A stretch of DNA of 64,000 nt from Sanguinoderma infundibulare (taxonomy: Eukaryota > Basidiomycota > Agaricomycetes > Polyporales > Polyporaceae): assembly GCA_032821775.1 (NCBI GenBank), contig JAVLRN010000011.1, forward strand, positions 372,001-436,000, read 5' to 3'. Position 1 is the first letter of the stretch, and the number at the start of each line of letters is the position of its first letter. This document shows positions 45,926 through 58,600 of the stretch, one piece after another. The notes under the pieces are model-generated. The model was not told the DNA's origin. It worked only from the letters and a program-made list of their open reading frames with translations, and did not search any database. Made by a program: the position numbers and the translations under genes.

Positions 45926-48900
45926 TTAGCATAGCGTCTCGTGTGCATGGTAATCTGAATACCAGTTGACATAATATCTACGAAAAGCGTCCAAAGCGTC
46001 CGAATAATGGAAGTCATGCGGGAGCCGAGTAGTACCATATACACCAATGAGATGACACCCACGAACAATCGACTGTAAGGGAACAATGGAAGTAAGTCGT
46101 TCTAAGTTATCCGAGTCCGAGTCCGAGTCCGAGTCCGAGTCCGAGTGCGACCCGGGATCCTTCCATGCAGGACTGACAACATACATCCCGGTGACTCGAT
46201 CCACCTCATCCTCTTTATCAAACCATTCGACTAACGCACATCTATATTCGGTGTCATCGTGCTCGAATGAAAGAAACGCTCGAACGCGGGCTACCTCCAA
46301 TCCATCCATACCAAGAGCATCCTGATCAGTGCAAATAAATACAGTGTCATAGCGAGGGAACTCCCCCCACCATAACGGCGTCGCCCGTATCATCTCGCGC
46401 TGCATCCCGTTCGGACCGCCATGTTCGCTCGGAGCAAAAAAGGAGGCGGACGCACAGTAGTAGACAGAAACTTGAGAGCCGCCCCAAAAGTAAGGGCACT
46501 GATCGAGTGGGATGTCGTCGGCATCGTCGGCGTCGGGATACGCCTGTGCATAAAGAAAACGACGTATCATGTTGGTGAGCTGCGGCTGGTCAAGCAGCTC
46601 AGCAATTGCGTTCGCTGGTTTGGCGTATGCTAATACTTGTGTCAGTGTTCAATGTCTCGGTCGTGAACTGAACTTACAGGGAAATACAGTCACTTACCGG
46701 GGCGGTCGCTGACTGTTACACATGCATCGGCAGGCGATTCGTCACTCGCCATTGCTTCGGCAAGCTGCTGGAATCGCTCATCTTCGTTGGCTTCAGTATC
46801 TTCTGAGTCTGAGTGGGACTCATCCGACGACACGTCCGCTCTGGCCACCAAACGCGCGTGAACAAGAACATCACCGTAAAACATCCCACGACGTCCAAAC
46901 TCGGCACGAGCAGCAGCGAGCTTGTTGAGCCGGGTGACTTTGCGGATGATTTGTCCAATAGGATTCCGTCGATTCGACTCGCGCCATGGCTGTTTGACGG
47001 CGGATATGTGCTTCGACTCGGTGATGGATGAGCAGAGTCCATTCGGCGACCCGAAGAGTTGAATGTTATGGACCATGTGGCCAAGCGAGTGCTGTCGAGG
47101 AAGCGCAAACCCATCCGGTCGAATACCAGCTTCGATGAAGATGGAGCGAAGATCGTGAAAACACTCAAGGAGTGCTGCCATGGCCTTGAGACATGGTGTG
47201 TCATGGGAGGGACGTCGCGCGAGATAGCAGAAGTCTAGGAAAGCGGCAATGCATTCCACCATCTTGTCCGGAACATGGCCAGCGATGGCTGGCAGAAAAA
47301 CCTAGGATATTATGAGTACAGATCCACGCGACCTGCAGAGCATCGCCATACCTTCATCAGGGCCTTTGAGTCGTCACCCGTCCACTGTTTGAAGTTACAC
47401 CCTTGTGGAAATCGGCGTAGCCCGGGAAAACATGAAACCGCCGAGATTCTGCAAAACTGTCAGTATTGTGTGGAACCTCAGAGATCACATCCTCAGCAAC
47501 CAGTTCACGAAGTCTGGTTACCCACTCGGGCTCATGCTGAACACTTGTGGTCTGTGCTTTGTCAACAAAGGCGAGGATTTTCGCAACCACACCTACACGA
47601 GGTTTGGTTGTGAGATCCTGGCCCAGCCAGGCAGCTACGCCTTCCATGTGTGCCAGAAATATCCAGGAGGGAGCGGATTGACTGCCGGTGCGGTATTTAG
47701 GGGAAGGTTGGTCGAGAGGCGGCACATCTCAAATTGGATCTGTAAGGCACAGTTCGACCGCCTCCACCGGTTGTCCGCCTGGCTCTTCCTCTAGCGGGCG
47801 TGGCGGCGCCGACGCTGGAGATCCAGCACGTGCGCCCCACTGTCCATTACAGCCCGACGGGGCACATACTCACCGTCACACCCAAGGACTTTGGCGTGAA
47901 GCGTCATCCCGCGCCCCTCTTTGCGAACGTGCTGCCTCAGATTGCCACGTCTGCTGTGGTGTCGCCGAAGACTGCTAATGCTGCTGCAGCCGAGAGGGCG
48001 GTTAAATTCGGCTCTGCTCTTTCCATGCGAATGGGGCCGTCCCCGCTGGAGACGCCTCGCACAGTGAGCGTAACGCGCACGCCGGAGGGTTCGGTGAGCA
48101 GCCGTTTCTATGAGTATTTAGTATTTGGTGCGCTGCAGCTGATATCATCATGTTGTGCTGTAAGATCAAGCTCAAGATCGCGCCCAAGACTACCCCGCCG
48201 GCACCAATAGCAACACCAACGGTAAGTACCCACTCGTTAGTCTCTCCGCCTGCAAATGCCAATGGACATGACGTCTCGAGCAGGACAGGTTACAGTTAGC
48301 AAGCGCGCTGACAGAGCACGTCCCTCCGATGCAGTCATTGAGCACGCCCCACAAGTCTAAGAAATGCAAATGCGCGGCGCGGACGTGCGAGTCGCCCGGA
48401 TGCGGGAACCCGATCCTGCGACAGTTCAAGGGCATGCGGTGCGTCAAATGCGGGTTTGTGCAGTGGCGGACGATGTTCCGCGAGCGGTTTGAAGGCATCC
48501 GTGCGGAGCTGGTGACGGCGGTGAAGAAGGAGTCGGAGGTCGAGGAGGAGGGACTTAGTGTCAAGGAGGAGAAGGGTGCTGCGCCACAGACAGCTCAGGA
48601 TGGAACTCTGTCTGCGGAGCATATGGAGGTCGACGAGCCCCAAGCTGCTGCTGCTCTTCCGAGTCTGGTGTGGGAGTCATCGGCGGCGAGTGCAGGAGTG
48701 AACAATTCCGCTGCTTCAAGTGGCGGGGACGTCTCTATGGCTGACGCGTGTTCTCCGATTGGAGTCGATACGCCTGCCATCAAGTCCGTCAAACTCGCGG
48801 TCTCTGCTCCTCGAGATACGAGTGCTGCAGACGGCGTCGAATGCGCTCCCAGCTCGTCCCACATGCAGAGTTTGCCATCATTCAAGATCGCCGGCGTCAC

Positions 48901-51900
48901 AGGGCCCCAGTCTGCGAAGCTTGGACAAGATGAACGGGATGCGGACACGCTCTTAGAGCTAATGGCTGCAGTGCCGAGGAGTAATGGGTAGACGGTGCGC
49001 TAGCATACAATCTGTGGCACTAGCCACTACACAACAGGTTCCTGGGCCATGGCACAAATGATTGAACATGAGGCCTGAATTCTACCGAAGCCCACAAACC
49101 CGGGTCTGGTCCCTATGCCCGCTACCACGGCGCATCATCGACGCTTGCAAATGCAAAAGAAGGAGCAACTCGATGACGATGCGCAGCGGTCGAGGACTAG
49201 TGCGATGCGATGAATGTATTCTTCCCGAACAAGGCATGCGGTCCTGATCAGATACAGAGAAGCAACTCATAGCATTAGAGCAACGACCTGCAAATGTGAT
49301 GTGCCACCAGAATATGACGTGAGGAGACAAGTAGCATCGTGCAGGCCATCAGCGACAGTTTTCATGACCTGTGGATTGGATCGGCTGCCTCTGTGCAGTG
49401 TGCCCAATACAATGTCCGAAACACAAGTTGATGTGAAGACGGAGATGAAGCTCACCGGCGATCAATGTCATCGAGGATCCGGTCAGCCTCGCGCTCACTT
49501 GGGGCCATTGCCTTGATATATTCGATAACCCACTCGACGAGGTGGTCCTTGAATGTTCCTTTGATAACTTGATGCAGTAGGTCGGACGTCAGGAGCTCGT
49601 GGATATCGGCGTGGGGAAAATAGTCTGTAAATGGCTGTGGGATACATTAGAGTCTGTACAAAGTGTTGTGCAACATACGAGAGAAGGGAAACTACTTGCC
49701 GTAACATCAGGGTTTATGCTGAACGCGTCCCAAAGCTCATCATCACTGTAACCAGGGTGGCCTCCCTCACGATCCTCGCGCGCACGAGAATCACCGACAG
49801 AAAAGTCATCCTTGGGCACCGAATAACACCTGGGCACACATCAGCGAGTGAACATTTCCTTCTGAGCCACACCATTCCCCCATCTCAAAGGTTCACCTCC
49901 ATGGACAGCCAAAGCCAAACTCAACCCCTCACCTATGACCCCCAAACCGACATCGTGACCCAGATCCATGTGTTTGGATATCTCGATGTACACGCGAATG
50001 CGGGTAGGCTGTGGAGAGACCGATCGTGCGTGCTAGTAGTGCTTGCGCACGCCATGGGGTGCCGCTGGGACCTGAGTGCATACTCATCACTAGGATCGGG
50101 TTTAATGCTCGTTGGTGGGGAAGGACGTGCGAATGCGACGTGCGTATCGATATGATACAGCTCCAGGGCAGGTAAAGTTATGCATCACAGGCAGCGCTGT
50201 GGCGCATGACGGATGCAGACAGGTGAATGGGGATCGTGTGCTGTATGGCAGAGAATCGTCCTGACTCAGATGTATTAAGGGAGGCGAAGCCGAATCACAG
50301 ACTGACTTCGAGCGTCCAGTCATGCAGCGAGACAGACTAGCGGACAGCACGCTCGTGAGCTCCGAGATGCTGTACGAGGCATACAGCACACTGGGACATG
50401 AGCGACAACCGGACTCCGGCAGCGGGACATCTGCGGACGTAGGCGGCGGTGGCCGTCAATGCGGGAGTGCACCACAACGCACGTTTGCACGTGGACACCA
50501 TCAGCTTGACCATGACCGGCGCGGCAGCAGACCGTGGTGCCCTCCCTCCGGCCCTGGATCTCGCTCACGAACCTCCGCACGATGCACCTCAACTCTCTCG
50601 TCCTGCACTCGCCCATCCGCACCCTCTCGCAGACATTCAATGCCTGGCGCACGCTCGTCGCCCTCCAAGACACACCCGACCATCCGGTCGATCGCCTCGA
50701 CGAAGGATTGCATGTCCCCGCAGCGACTGTTCAGAATCGCGCAACTACGCGGTGTCACCCCCCTCTGTGGTACGATGAACGAACAGCATATGGACGAGGC
50801 TCTGGCGTCTGAGAAGCTGGACCTGGACGACATTCAGGCATCCATGAACGATGTCCTCAAGATCATCCAAGGCTAGCTTCCCCCTCTATGTCGCCTTCAG
50901 CATCAGATGTACAAGCAGGATGTGCAGAGTATGCGCGGCAATGTAAAGTATGAATTTGGTCCACGCTTGATCAGGACGTGGCCTGCCACGTCCCGTGCAT
51001 GCCGCGAGGGTTTGAGATTTGAAAGGAATTTTATATTGAACAGGAAACGCAACCACTCACTTAGGACACCAGCCCTGGACGACACCTGATAGGTACACTT
51101 GCTCCGGATAGTCAGCAATAAAGGGGCCCAGTTCGAAGATTGCACGCCGGAAGTGGCTGTCTGGACAGCGCATAATATGAGGAGTGTTCATGCCGGGTCG
51201 GAGAGGGGCGAGGATATGAGCGAGGGACTGGTGGTAGAGTCGCTTCTTGAAAACGCGGAACTCGTCGTCATTGCCCCACTCGTGTGCAGCTAAAGGTCCA
51301 TATATTAGCACGAAATATACAACTAAAGCGAGGTTGGTAGAATGCACTTACAGGATGGAATTGGGAGGAAGGCAAGTGGTACAACGCTGTCGCGATGAGA
51401 CCGTCGCATGTCGTTGTGAATGTTCCCGAGCGACATGTATACAGGATGGAACTCTTGATGACCGGTGGCGACGGAAACTGTCGTTTTATCCGCACCGAGC
51501 ACAATGGGTACGAGCATCGCACCACCAGAATCGATTGTCGGATCAGCCGCAATGGTGTTCTACAAGCAGGGTCAGTCACATAAAACAGCATCCTCTGCGC
51601 ACGAATTCGCCAATCCCTGCAGACGAGGGAGCAACTACGAGGGCATCCAAGACTGCGGAAAGGCTTTGGAGGGAGGTGACATTGATAAACGTACCGCCTT
51701 TTTGTATGCCCACAGCCCCGACATAAGATCTGACACTCGACGGCAGTTGGGACCGGTAGACTCCACGTAGGGTGCGTAATCGAAGTGGCCATTGAACTCG
51801 GGGGACGACGCGAGGTTTTCGGCAACACGGAGAGCATTACGGCAGTGCAAAAAGTAGATCTCGGTCTTCCACGAAGGGGAAGTGGGGTTAACGGGGCCAT

Positions 51901-52398
51901 CGTATCGGAAGGTGTATGTTGTCCAGGATGCTTCGCCATACTCGAGGGAGTCGATTGCTTCGAGGATGTCCTTGTAGTTCTTATAGAAGGGGCGGTAGTC
52001 GGGCATATTGTCGATGACCCACTTGGCAGCGAGCACACGGAGGATGTGGTCGACCTTCCCCTTCGACATGCGAGCCTCCTCGAAGACAGACTCGGCAAAC
52101 TCGAAGGTGGGGCGATCGGGAAAAGGGGTCCAATCCATATCATCGGGTCGGGGGATAGGAGGCGTGTTCGGCGCAAGGAAATTTCCCTGCGCATCGCACG
52201 GCCGACCTTAAAACCATAGTAAGACAAAAATGTATGAGCAAAAAACAATGAAGTGTACAAACCGACAAGAATAGGATGCCGCTGATACGTTGAGCGTGGT
52301 GGAGGCGGTTTGGGCCGGGAATGGACATTGTGGCGATGTTCTTTATAATGACGTCGGTTGGAGTACGATAACTTGCAGGGCTTGCAATGGCGGGCCAT
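45926..52398 (-). CDS. Plavaka-type transposase, apparently intact
   Basis: Start ATG at 52,398 gives a C2H2 finger (CKPCKLSYSNRRHYKEH). Splicing at short introns yields CDAQGNFLAPNTPPIPRPDD, WAYKKA-NTIAADPTIDSGG, VPIVLGADKTTVSVATGH, MSLGNIHNDMRRSHRD and HEWGNDDEFRVFKKRLYHQS. IADYPEQVYLSGVVQGWCP follows. Joining 51,061 to 49,829 restores GWCPKCYSVPKDD. The protein continues PFTDYFPHADIHELLTSDLL and DRILDDIDR. Joining 49,456 to 47,448 restores DDIDRRISAVSCFPGLRRFP, then CNFKQWTGDDSKALMK-VF, FGSPNGLCSSITESKHISAV and the C-terminal SDALDAFRRYYVNWY. These blocks are hallmarks of the Plavaka transposases abundant in Agaricomycetes. A (CCGAGT)6 tract at 46,111-46,146 encodes a Ser-Asp run. Introns 47449-49455 (2007 bp) and 49830-51060 (1231 bp) are about 20-40 times longer than normal and carry foreign sequence. 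Confidence 0.85.
46111..46146. repeat. Hexanucleotide microsatellite inside the transposase
   Basis: Six units of CCGAGT on the plus strand encode alternating Ser and Asp on the minus strand (SDSDSDSDSDSD), which expands a surface-type acidic loop without breaking the frame. Confidence 0.85.
47480..47725 (-). other. Unidentified coding-like frame inside a transposase intron
   Basis: Lies in intron 47449-49455. It reads HMEGVAAWLGQDLTTKPRV, ILAFVDKAQTTSVQHEPEW and RLRELVAEDVISEVPHNTDS, which looks protein-like. It is not part of the transposase, whose exon begins at 47,448 in a different frame. It may be another captured fragment. Confidence 0.4.
47810..48991 (+). pseudogene. Zinc-ribbon gene lacking its start, nested in a transposase intron
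   Basis: Plus-strand coding sequence opposite to the host transposase. It opens without an ATG (AAPTLEIQHVRPTVHYSPTG) just inside the inserted segment, so the 5' end seems lost. Two of its own introns remain: 48104-48138 (35 bp) and 48222-48281 (60 bp). Removing them gives SSPDIIMLCCKIKLKIAPKT, ATPTDRLQLASALTEHVPP and then a Cys-rich zinc-ribbon-like segment CKCAARTCESPGCGNPILRQ followed by MRCVKCGFVQW. The C-terminal half is acidic and Ser/Ala-rich with the stop at 48,989-48,991. Retained introns mean the piece was moved as genomic DNA, not as cDNA. The protein family is unknown to me. It could still be expressed from an alternative start, for example Met at 48,027. Confidence 0.6.
50322..50876 (+). 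pseudogene. Unidentified gene fragment in a transposase intron, perhaps F-box/LRR-like
   Basis: Lies in intron 49830-51060, antisense to the transposase. One frame ends in a plausible C-terminus (MNEQHMDEALASEKLDLDD, then MNDVLKIIQG and a stop). Another frame reads LRPWISLTNLRTMHLNSLVL, which resembles the leucine-rich part of basidiomycete F-box proteins. The two are in different frames, so the fragment is probably shifted or spliced. Identity is uncertain. Confidence 0.35.
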
Positions 52399-52601
52399 GA
52401 TAGAGGATGTATGAGAGCAAGGGTGCGTCGGCGATGGGGTGAAGCGGTAGAGGTTCTGCTGGGAGGGATCGGACGCCTGCTGGGTCGTCAGGCTGTGAGG
52501 AATGGTTGCGGGGAGCAGCCCAAATCGTACAAGTCTGCAAGGGGCCGGCGTCAAATTTCGTCGCCATTCCTCTTTCTCCCCACTCACCCGCTGCTCAGCT
52601 A
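52399..52601. promoter_or_regulatory. Shared promoter region of the two transposon genes
   Basis: The transposase ATG (52,398, minus) and the DUF6532 ATG (52,602, plus) are separated by about 200 bp, so both promoters must lie here or overlap their 5' ends. I see no clear TATA box on either strand. Confidence 0.5.
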
Positions 52602-55600
52602 ATGTCCGGTAAACGTCGCAGAGGAGGCGGTCGAGGATGCGGTCAAGGCCGTGGTGGAAAGGCCAAGAACTCGGACAGACCGCTGTCGCCTCCCTTAGAC
52701 GACGCTGCCCCGCCCAATGCCGCCGAGGCCACTCCCGGGCCCAAGCGTCGTCGGACGGCAGACTCCAATACTCCCACAAACCAGTCAACCGCTATCCAGC
52801 CATCTAATGACCCAGAACCGGACCCGGACACATCTGTGCCTGGCATCGAAGCAGTAAGTCATTTTAACCACTCTCGACATTGTTGTGCTCACCCTTACGT
52901 TAGGCCGATACGCCTGGTCCCACGGCGGACAGCCGCTATACGCTCCGCAAACCTGGACGCCACCCGGCCAAGGACGCTGGCCTCGTCCCGAAACCCATGT
53001 CTGAAATTATGGCTGAAGCTGCTGCCAAGCGAGCAGCTGAGAAGAGCATACAGGATGCCAAAGCCACTGAACAGGCTGTGAAAGCTGCAGAGCGCGCCGC
53101 CGATCGTGACAAATTTGCGATAATGTTAGAAGAGAGAGCTCGGTCCCAGGCTGAGGATGCCTTGTACTTCGGTACGTACTTAATAACCTCTAGATAGACG
53201 TCAGATGCTGCTTGCCATCGACGCAACACTTGACCCTCTCTCCATCCTCGTCCGTGTACACTGCCAGGCGGCACGTAATCGTTGCGCCATATGGTGTCTT
53301 GATTCCATTTGTGACCGAGGCACGAGACCTCCCGTGCGGTACACGCAGGAGGTCTCGAGCCTCCGCGCTGCCACCTTCAACGGGTCCGAGTCCCGGTTCT
53401 CCCTATCCTCCGGTGCCGCCTGCGCTCGCGTGCGCTTCTTCCATGCGACTGTCGGCGGTTCGGCATATAGGTCTTTGAACTCGAGCGTCGCGAGCGGTTG
53501 GCACGGCTCTCATCCAGTGCTGTGACTGCTCTGCGGGCAGTGGAGGGCTTGACGGGGCTTGACGACTTGTCGCGCATCAACCCCGCTCTGGAGTGCCAGT
53601 CGGACAGACCCCCGTCGGAGAAGTGCGGCATTGGCAGCGGCGAACGGTGGTGCGCGCTGCAGTGCTTGTGAGGGGTGCGGAGTGCATGCGTTAGGCTCCC
53701 AGACGACGACGAGGCTTCCTCCGATAGTTGGTCGAAACCCGCCTTCTGGACGGAAGCCAGGAGGATTGGTGCGATGGAGTTCTCGGTCGTCGAATGGCTC
53801 GAGTGTGACGTCGACGTCAGCCTGTGAGCTAGAGCCTGCCGCAGGCAGGTCCTTCTCTCCCAAGACGTCAGGAGCGAGATGAGGCGGGCGCATGTTCTCC
53901 TTGTCCTTGTTCACGTCGTAATCCTCTGTCGGAACGTTCTCCTTGTCTTCGTCCTCCAAATCACCGGCGTCATCGAGGTGCAATAGTTCAGAGCGCGCGG
54001 GATCGACATCGAGGTAGAGATCGTCGATGTTGTGTTCGCAGTTTCGCATCCGGCCAGACCATCTCTGAAGGAGATGAGACGGGTGTGGCACACGATAGTA
54101 GGGAGATACGAACCTCGGTAGGGCGCTGGGCATACTGGACTGGCAGTATTTCAAGCAGAAGGGCCTCTACGTGTTCAACGCGTTCATCGCCCTCGTCGAA
54201 AACGGCTTCACGGCGACGGATGTCGGCATCCCCTGCTACATTGTGCGCTCGAAGGCGGACGTGCACATCCGGAACGTCATGATTAAGCGGGGATATGACA
54301 GCGACGAGAAGGAGGAGGATGCGCCGAAGCCAGGCGTGGCTCGAGAGGGAGGCGAGGGAGCACTTCATCACCGCGACGAGGCAGAACATGCGGGACAACC
54401 TGTGTGGCAGAGTTGCCGGACCAGCGGGTGTATATTGTCTGGAACTCCACGATGCTGAGCATCGTCAGGCAGTCGGTATTTCACATTTTTGTGGATGAGC
54501 CCTGGACAGGTTGAGGCATCAGTGAGCATATATATCCTCGGAGACTGCTGTCACGTACCATGCAACTGCTTGGTCGTATAGGAGCGCGCGATGGGGGATG
54601 AGAGGCACGGACCCGATTCAAACTTGCTGGGGTCCTGGTTCTATTCCTCCTCGAGCTCATCAAGGTCTTCTTCATAGTCGCTGATCCTAATGTCCGATGA
54701 AACTTGTAGGCGAGGTTACTGATTCCGCCTTGATTTCTCAGATACGTCCATTACAGAGGATAACCCGACCGAGAACCAGATTGAAGACTATGAAACAGCA
54801 CTAGAGGCCCAGCCAGATATCCAGGTATGACTTTACAGAATGAATCGTAGCGTCGAGGTCGAACTAACGTTCAGTGGAAGTCGTCTACAAGTGAGAGGCA
54901 GACAAGTGCTCATCAACGTTCGACACCGGCCCGAACCGAAGAGGCACTGCCCTCTCCGAACGTTTCTCGCACGCCATCCGCGGTTTGCATTCATCTTTCA
55001 TTCTTATCCTTACGACACTGTCGACTAACTATCAATACGCCAGGCATCCAAGACGTCGAACGTGCAGAGCAACAAGCGCAAGCCTGAGGACACCGAGCCC
55101 AATGGTCAGAGTAGGTCCAAGGTATGTGTGGCGATTACTGTACATGCGCAATATGGCCGTGAATATGCTTAATACATTCGCAGAGGCCTACGGCTTCGGA
55201 CCGGCGTTCTCAACGTCAGGCCAACGTTCACGAAGATCTTTCTCAGCGCTGTCAGGCTGTCGTCGAGTCGACCATTTCGGCCTCTGTTAGCGGCGGAGCT
55301 GGTGCCGCTATTCAAATGCCGAGGTATGTCCCTAAACAACTGATTGCTTCAGTAAATATCAACTTATCTTCTTCACTACAGAATTCCCACTGTTACTCGT
55401 CCAGCAAACCCACAAGACACCCCAACAAGTGCCTTCCGCCCGAACTGGCGGCACACGCTCATTTCTCATTCACGTTCTCAAACTGACACCCCCGCTGCTC
55501 TTACCAAGGCACCCGATACGCCGACGCCCATCAAACGTAACACCAAGGACACGCCGCGCGCTAGTACGTTCAATATCCACTACATCCCCACCAGTTGCTA

Positions 55601-58600
55601 GCCTCCTCTCTTCCGATCGCCCGCACCCATAAGCCCGACCTTTAATCGACGGGCTGCGATGACGAGCTCGCCCCAGCCTCTACCGTCTCTTCCGCCGTCC
55701 CCGACCTCAAATACTAACATTGCGCACGTCTCCTTTGTCTCAGGGCCTGCGCACACCACGAACGCCCACGCCACACATTCCGTCGAGGACAATGAGTTGG
55801 ATTTCGAGGAAATCCAAGGACTCAACGATGCGGATGTGACTGCTGACCGCGACAAGACCCTGGCGAATGTGGGGCCGCGCAAGCTCGCTGGGAAAGGGAA
55901 AGAGAATGTGAGTGCCGTCATTAGAATTTAGCCTTCTCCACCTCCGCCTTCTTCGCCGCGCTCTCTATCACCACCCGCGTCTCCATCGCAGCCTCCGCGA
56001 GGTAGTTCTTGAGATCAGCAGTATCCTGCCTCAAGCTCGTGATCGTCCAACGGACGTAGTGGTCCCCGATCGAGTACGAGAGCCCGTACCCGTCGGGCAC
56101 GATTTCGCCGTAGCTTCGCCCTTCCTTGAAGGGCGAAGAGAGCTGCGAGGTCGAGAGCTCCCAGTGGTTGGTCTTGCTCAACGCCCCGTTGGTGTAAATC
56201 GCTGGCACGGGCTCGCCCTCCTTGAGCAGCTTCTTGAGGCTGAAGAGGTGGTGGTCGACGCCCTGACCGTCGGCGGCCCATGCTGCGTACTGCAGGTGAC
56301 GCGAGATCGCCTTGCGGAAGAGCGCGGCACGATGCTCGTCCTGGATCACAGCACGTCAGCTTTCCGCACAGTCCGAATGTAAAGTAGGGGGATGAGTGGG
56401 TCGACGGAGAGCTCGAGGAGGTTAGAGAATGTCGTGAAGAATGACGAGAGCATGATGCGGTTTGCCGCGTGATACTGGTCGTCCCCATAGCACTCGAGCC
56501 ATTCTGCAACCGATGGTCCTGCGATGTTGTCGTCTGGATCGTGGCTGCTCTCGCCTTCTCGGGACAACTGATGAGCACCAGCAGCTCCTTGTAGATCATA
56601 CGACTCGCGCATCTTTATGATCCCGCCTCCGCCAAGCTTATTGAGGTGCTGAGTCCGTAGAGCGCGGCCCCACGCACCTTGGGCGAGTTGTCAGAGAGCA
56701 GCGCGATGAGCTTGTCCTGCACGCCGTAGTCGACCCCCCACTCCTTCGTCTCGTTGTTCGTCTCATGGATCTGCGCGATAAACAGCGCAGACCACTGGCG
56801 CAGAAGGAAGTCGCCATTGTCGAGGTGCTCGAGGCACACATCGAAGACGTGTTCGCGAATGCACACGTCCTTGCCATGCGCAGCGGGAACCGATGCTGGG
56901 GGAGGGGGTTGGTGAGGATTGTGGTGCGCAGGCGGCGCAGGCGGAGGCGCATAATGATGGTGTTGATGCTGCCGTTGCACGTATGGATCGTACGCCGGTG
57001 ATGCTGCCGTTGCACGTATGGATCATACGCTGGTGTCGGTGTGTATGGTGTTGATGCTGCCGTTGCACGTATGGATCGTACGCCGGTGTCGTTGGCGGGG
57101 GCCAAGTATGCGATGTGGTAGGCGCTGGAGCGGGAGCGGGAGCCCGGGCCGGAGCAGTAGGTGGACTGTACTGGTATGGAGGGTGGAGGCGGCGGCGGCG
57201 GCGGCGGATGGTGAGTACGCTGCTGGTGTTGATGAGGCAGAGGGGGAGGAACAGAACAACTGTGCGTTGGAGGCGCATAACGATGAGATGATGGTGGAGG
57301 AGCGCCGTGCGCGTGAGGATCATACCGGTATGCGGGCGCAGGACTCGGAGCCGGCGCAGACGGTGCGGAATAACGATGGTCGCACGGGGCCGGTGCAGGG
57401 GCAGGGAGCGCAGACGTATAGTGCGGGTGTTCGACAGGTGCAGGTGCATGAGAAAGGGCGGGGGGCGCACTTTGAGCGGGGGTAGAAGGATGTTGTGGTG
57501 CAAGTGTAGGATCGATCGCACTCTAAGCGGTGTTCGTGCCCGACGGACCTATCTTATCAACGCCAGCATCATCTGGCCTTGACCGTTTCACTCCACGTCC
57601 TTTCTGACTCTCTCGTCTGCTGAGGTTCCCACCAGCGCTCGGACCGGCTACACTCCCGACAGATTCTCTCCTCTCCAGCTCGCGTTCGCGGTCACGATCT
57701 CGGTCCCTTTCACGGCCCATTTCGCGTTGCTCACGCTCGCGCTGCTCCTTCGAGCGGTCATCCTCTGCGTAATCACGCGCGATCGTCGAGAGGATGAAGG
57801 CGCACACCACCTGGTGCTCGGAACTGTTCGGAAACATCCCCCGGCGAGGGTAATACTGTCTCACGCGCGCGGACACGCAATACTTGTAGCCTTGGTTGTT
57901 GTGCAGGTCTACTTGGCAGCCCTGTCCGATGTCCGCTCCTCAGCCTCTGTCCTCGCATGGTCGCTGAATTGTCCTGACGTTAATTATACACAGGGGTTCG
58001 TCATTCGCCAGGTCTCGGAGAAGGCGGAAAAGAAGAAGAGCAAGAAAGAGCGCAAGCCCCAGAAGAAGAAGAGCAAGAAGCGTTCTTCCCGAGAGTCCGA
58101 GAGCGATCAGGACTCGACCGACAACGAACACAGCGGCGACGACGGCAAATCCCTCAAGTACGAGACGTTACCCGATTGGACGAAGCCCACGATCAAGACC
58201 GCCATCGTTCCATCCATCATCGAGTACCTTGGAGCTCAAGACAATCCATGGGAGCTCAACACGAAGGAATACACGTTTCTTGAATTAGTGCAAAGCTATC
58301 TCGACGACCTCTTCCCCCGCCGTCCAAGCTACACCCTTGCAAAGAAAGACCGCATATATAGATGGGTATGAATCTGATATTCCTCTCGAGTCGCATTGCA
58401 CTGATTCCTGTCCCGCGTCAGTGTCAACAACAGGTGTACGAGTGGCATCGGGGTTTCCAGAGGACGGCCCAGGTCGTCATCGCGAATGCAATCGAGGCCC
58501 GCCGCGTGAACACCAAGCTCCGCGCTGAACAGCGTACAGATCGAGCTCTCTACCAGTGGGTTTGCAATGCGATCAAACCGGGGGGCGAAGCCACGTTCGG

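Noticed and set aside
47405..47794. 129-codon plus-strand frame
   Set aside because: Overlaps the transposase exon starting at 47,448 (minus), which has conserved blocks; the plus frame has none.
53172..54741. Reading the DUF6532 5' part and the IRG fragment as one fused gene
   Set aside because: The consensus donor at 53,172 and acceptor at 54,741 join the DUF6532 exons in frame, while the IRG piece has two frame changes and no splice-compatible link.
55921..57876. A single minus-strand gene covering the Raptor and acyltransferase pieces
   Set aside because: The two proteins are unrelated, both are partial, the frame changes between Raptor pieces, and the whole lies inside an intron that joins correctly on the other strand.
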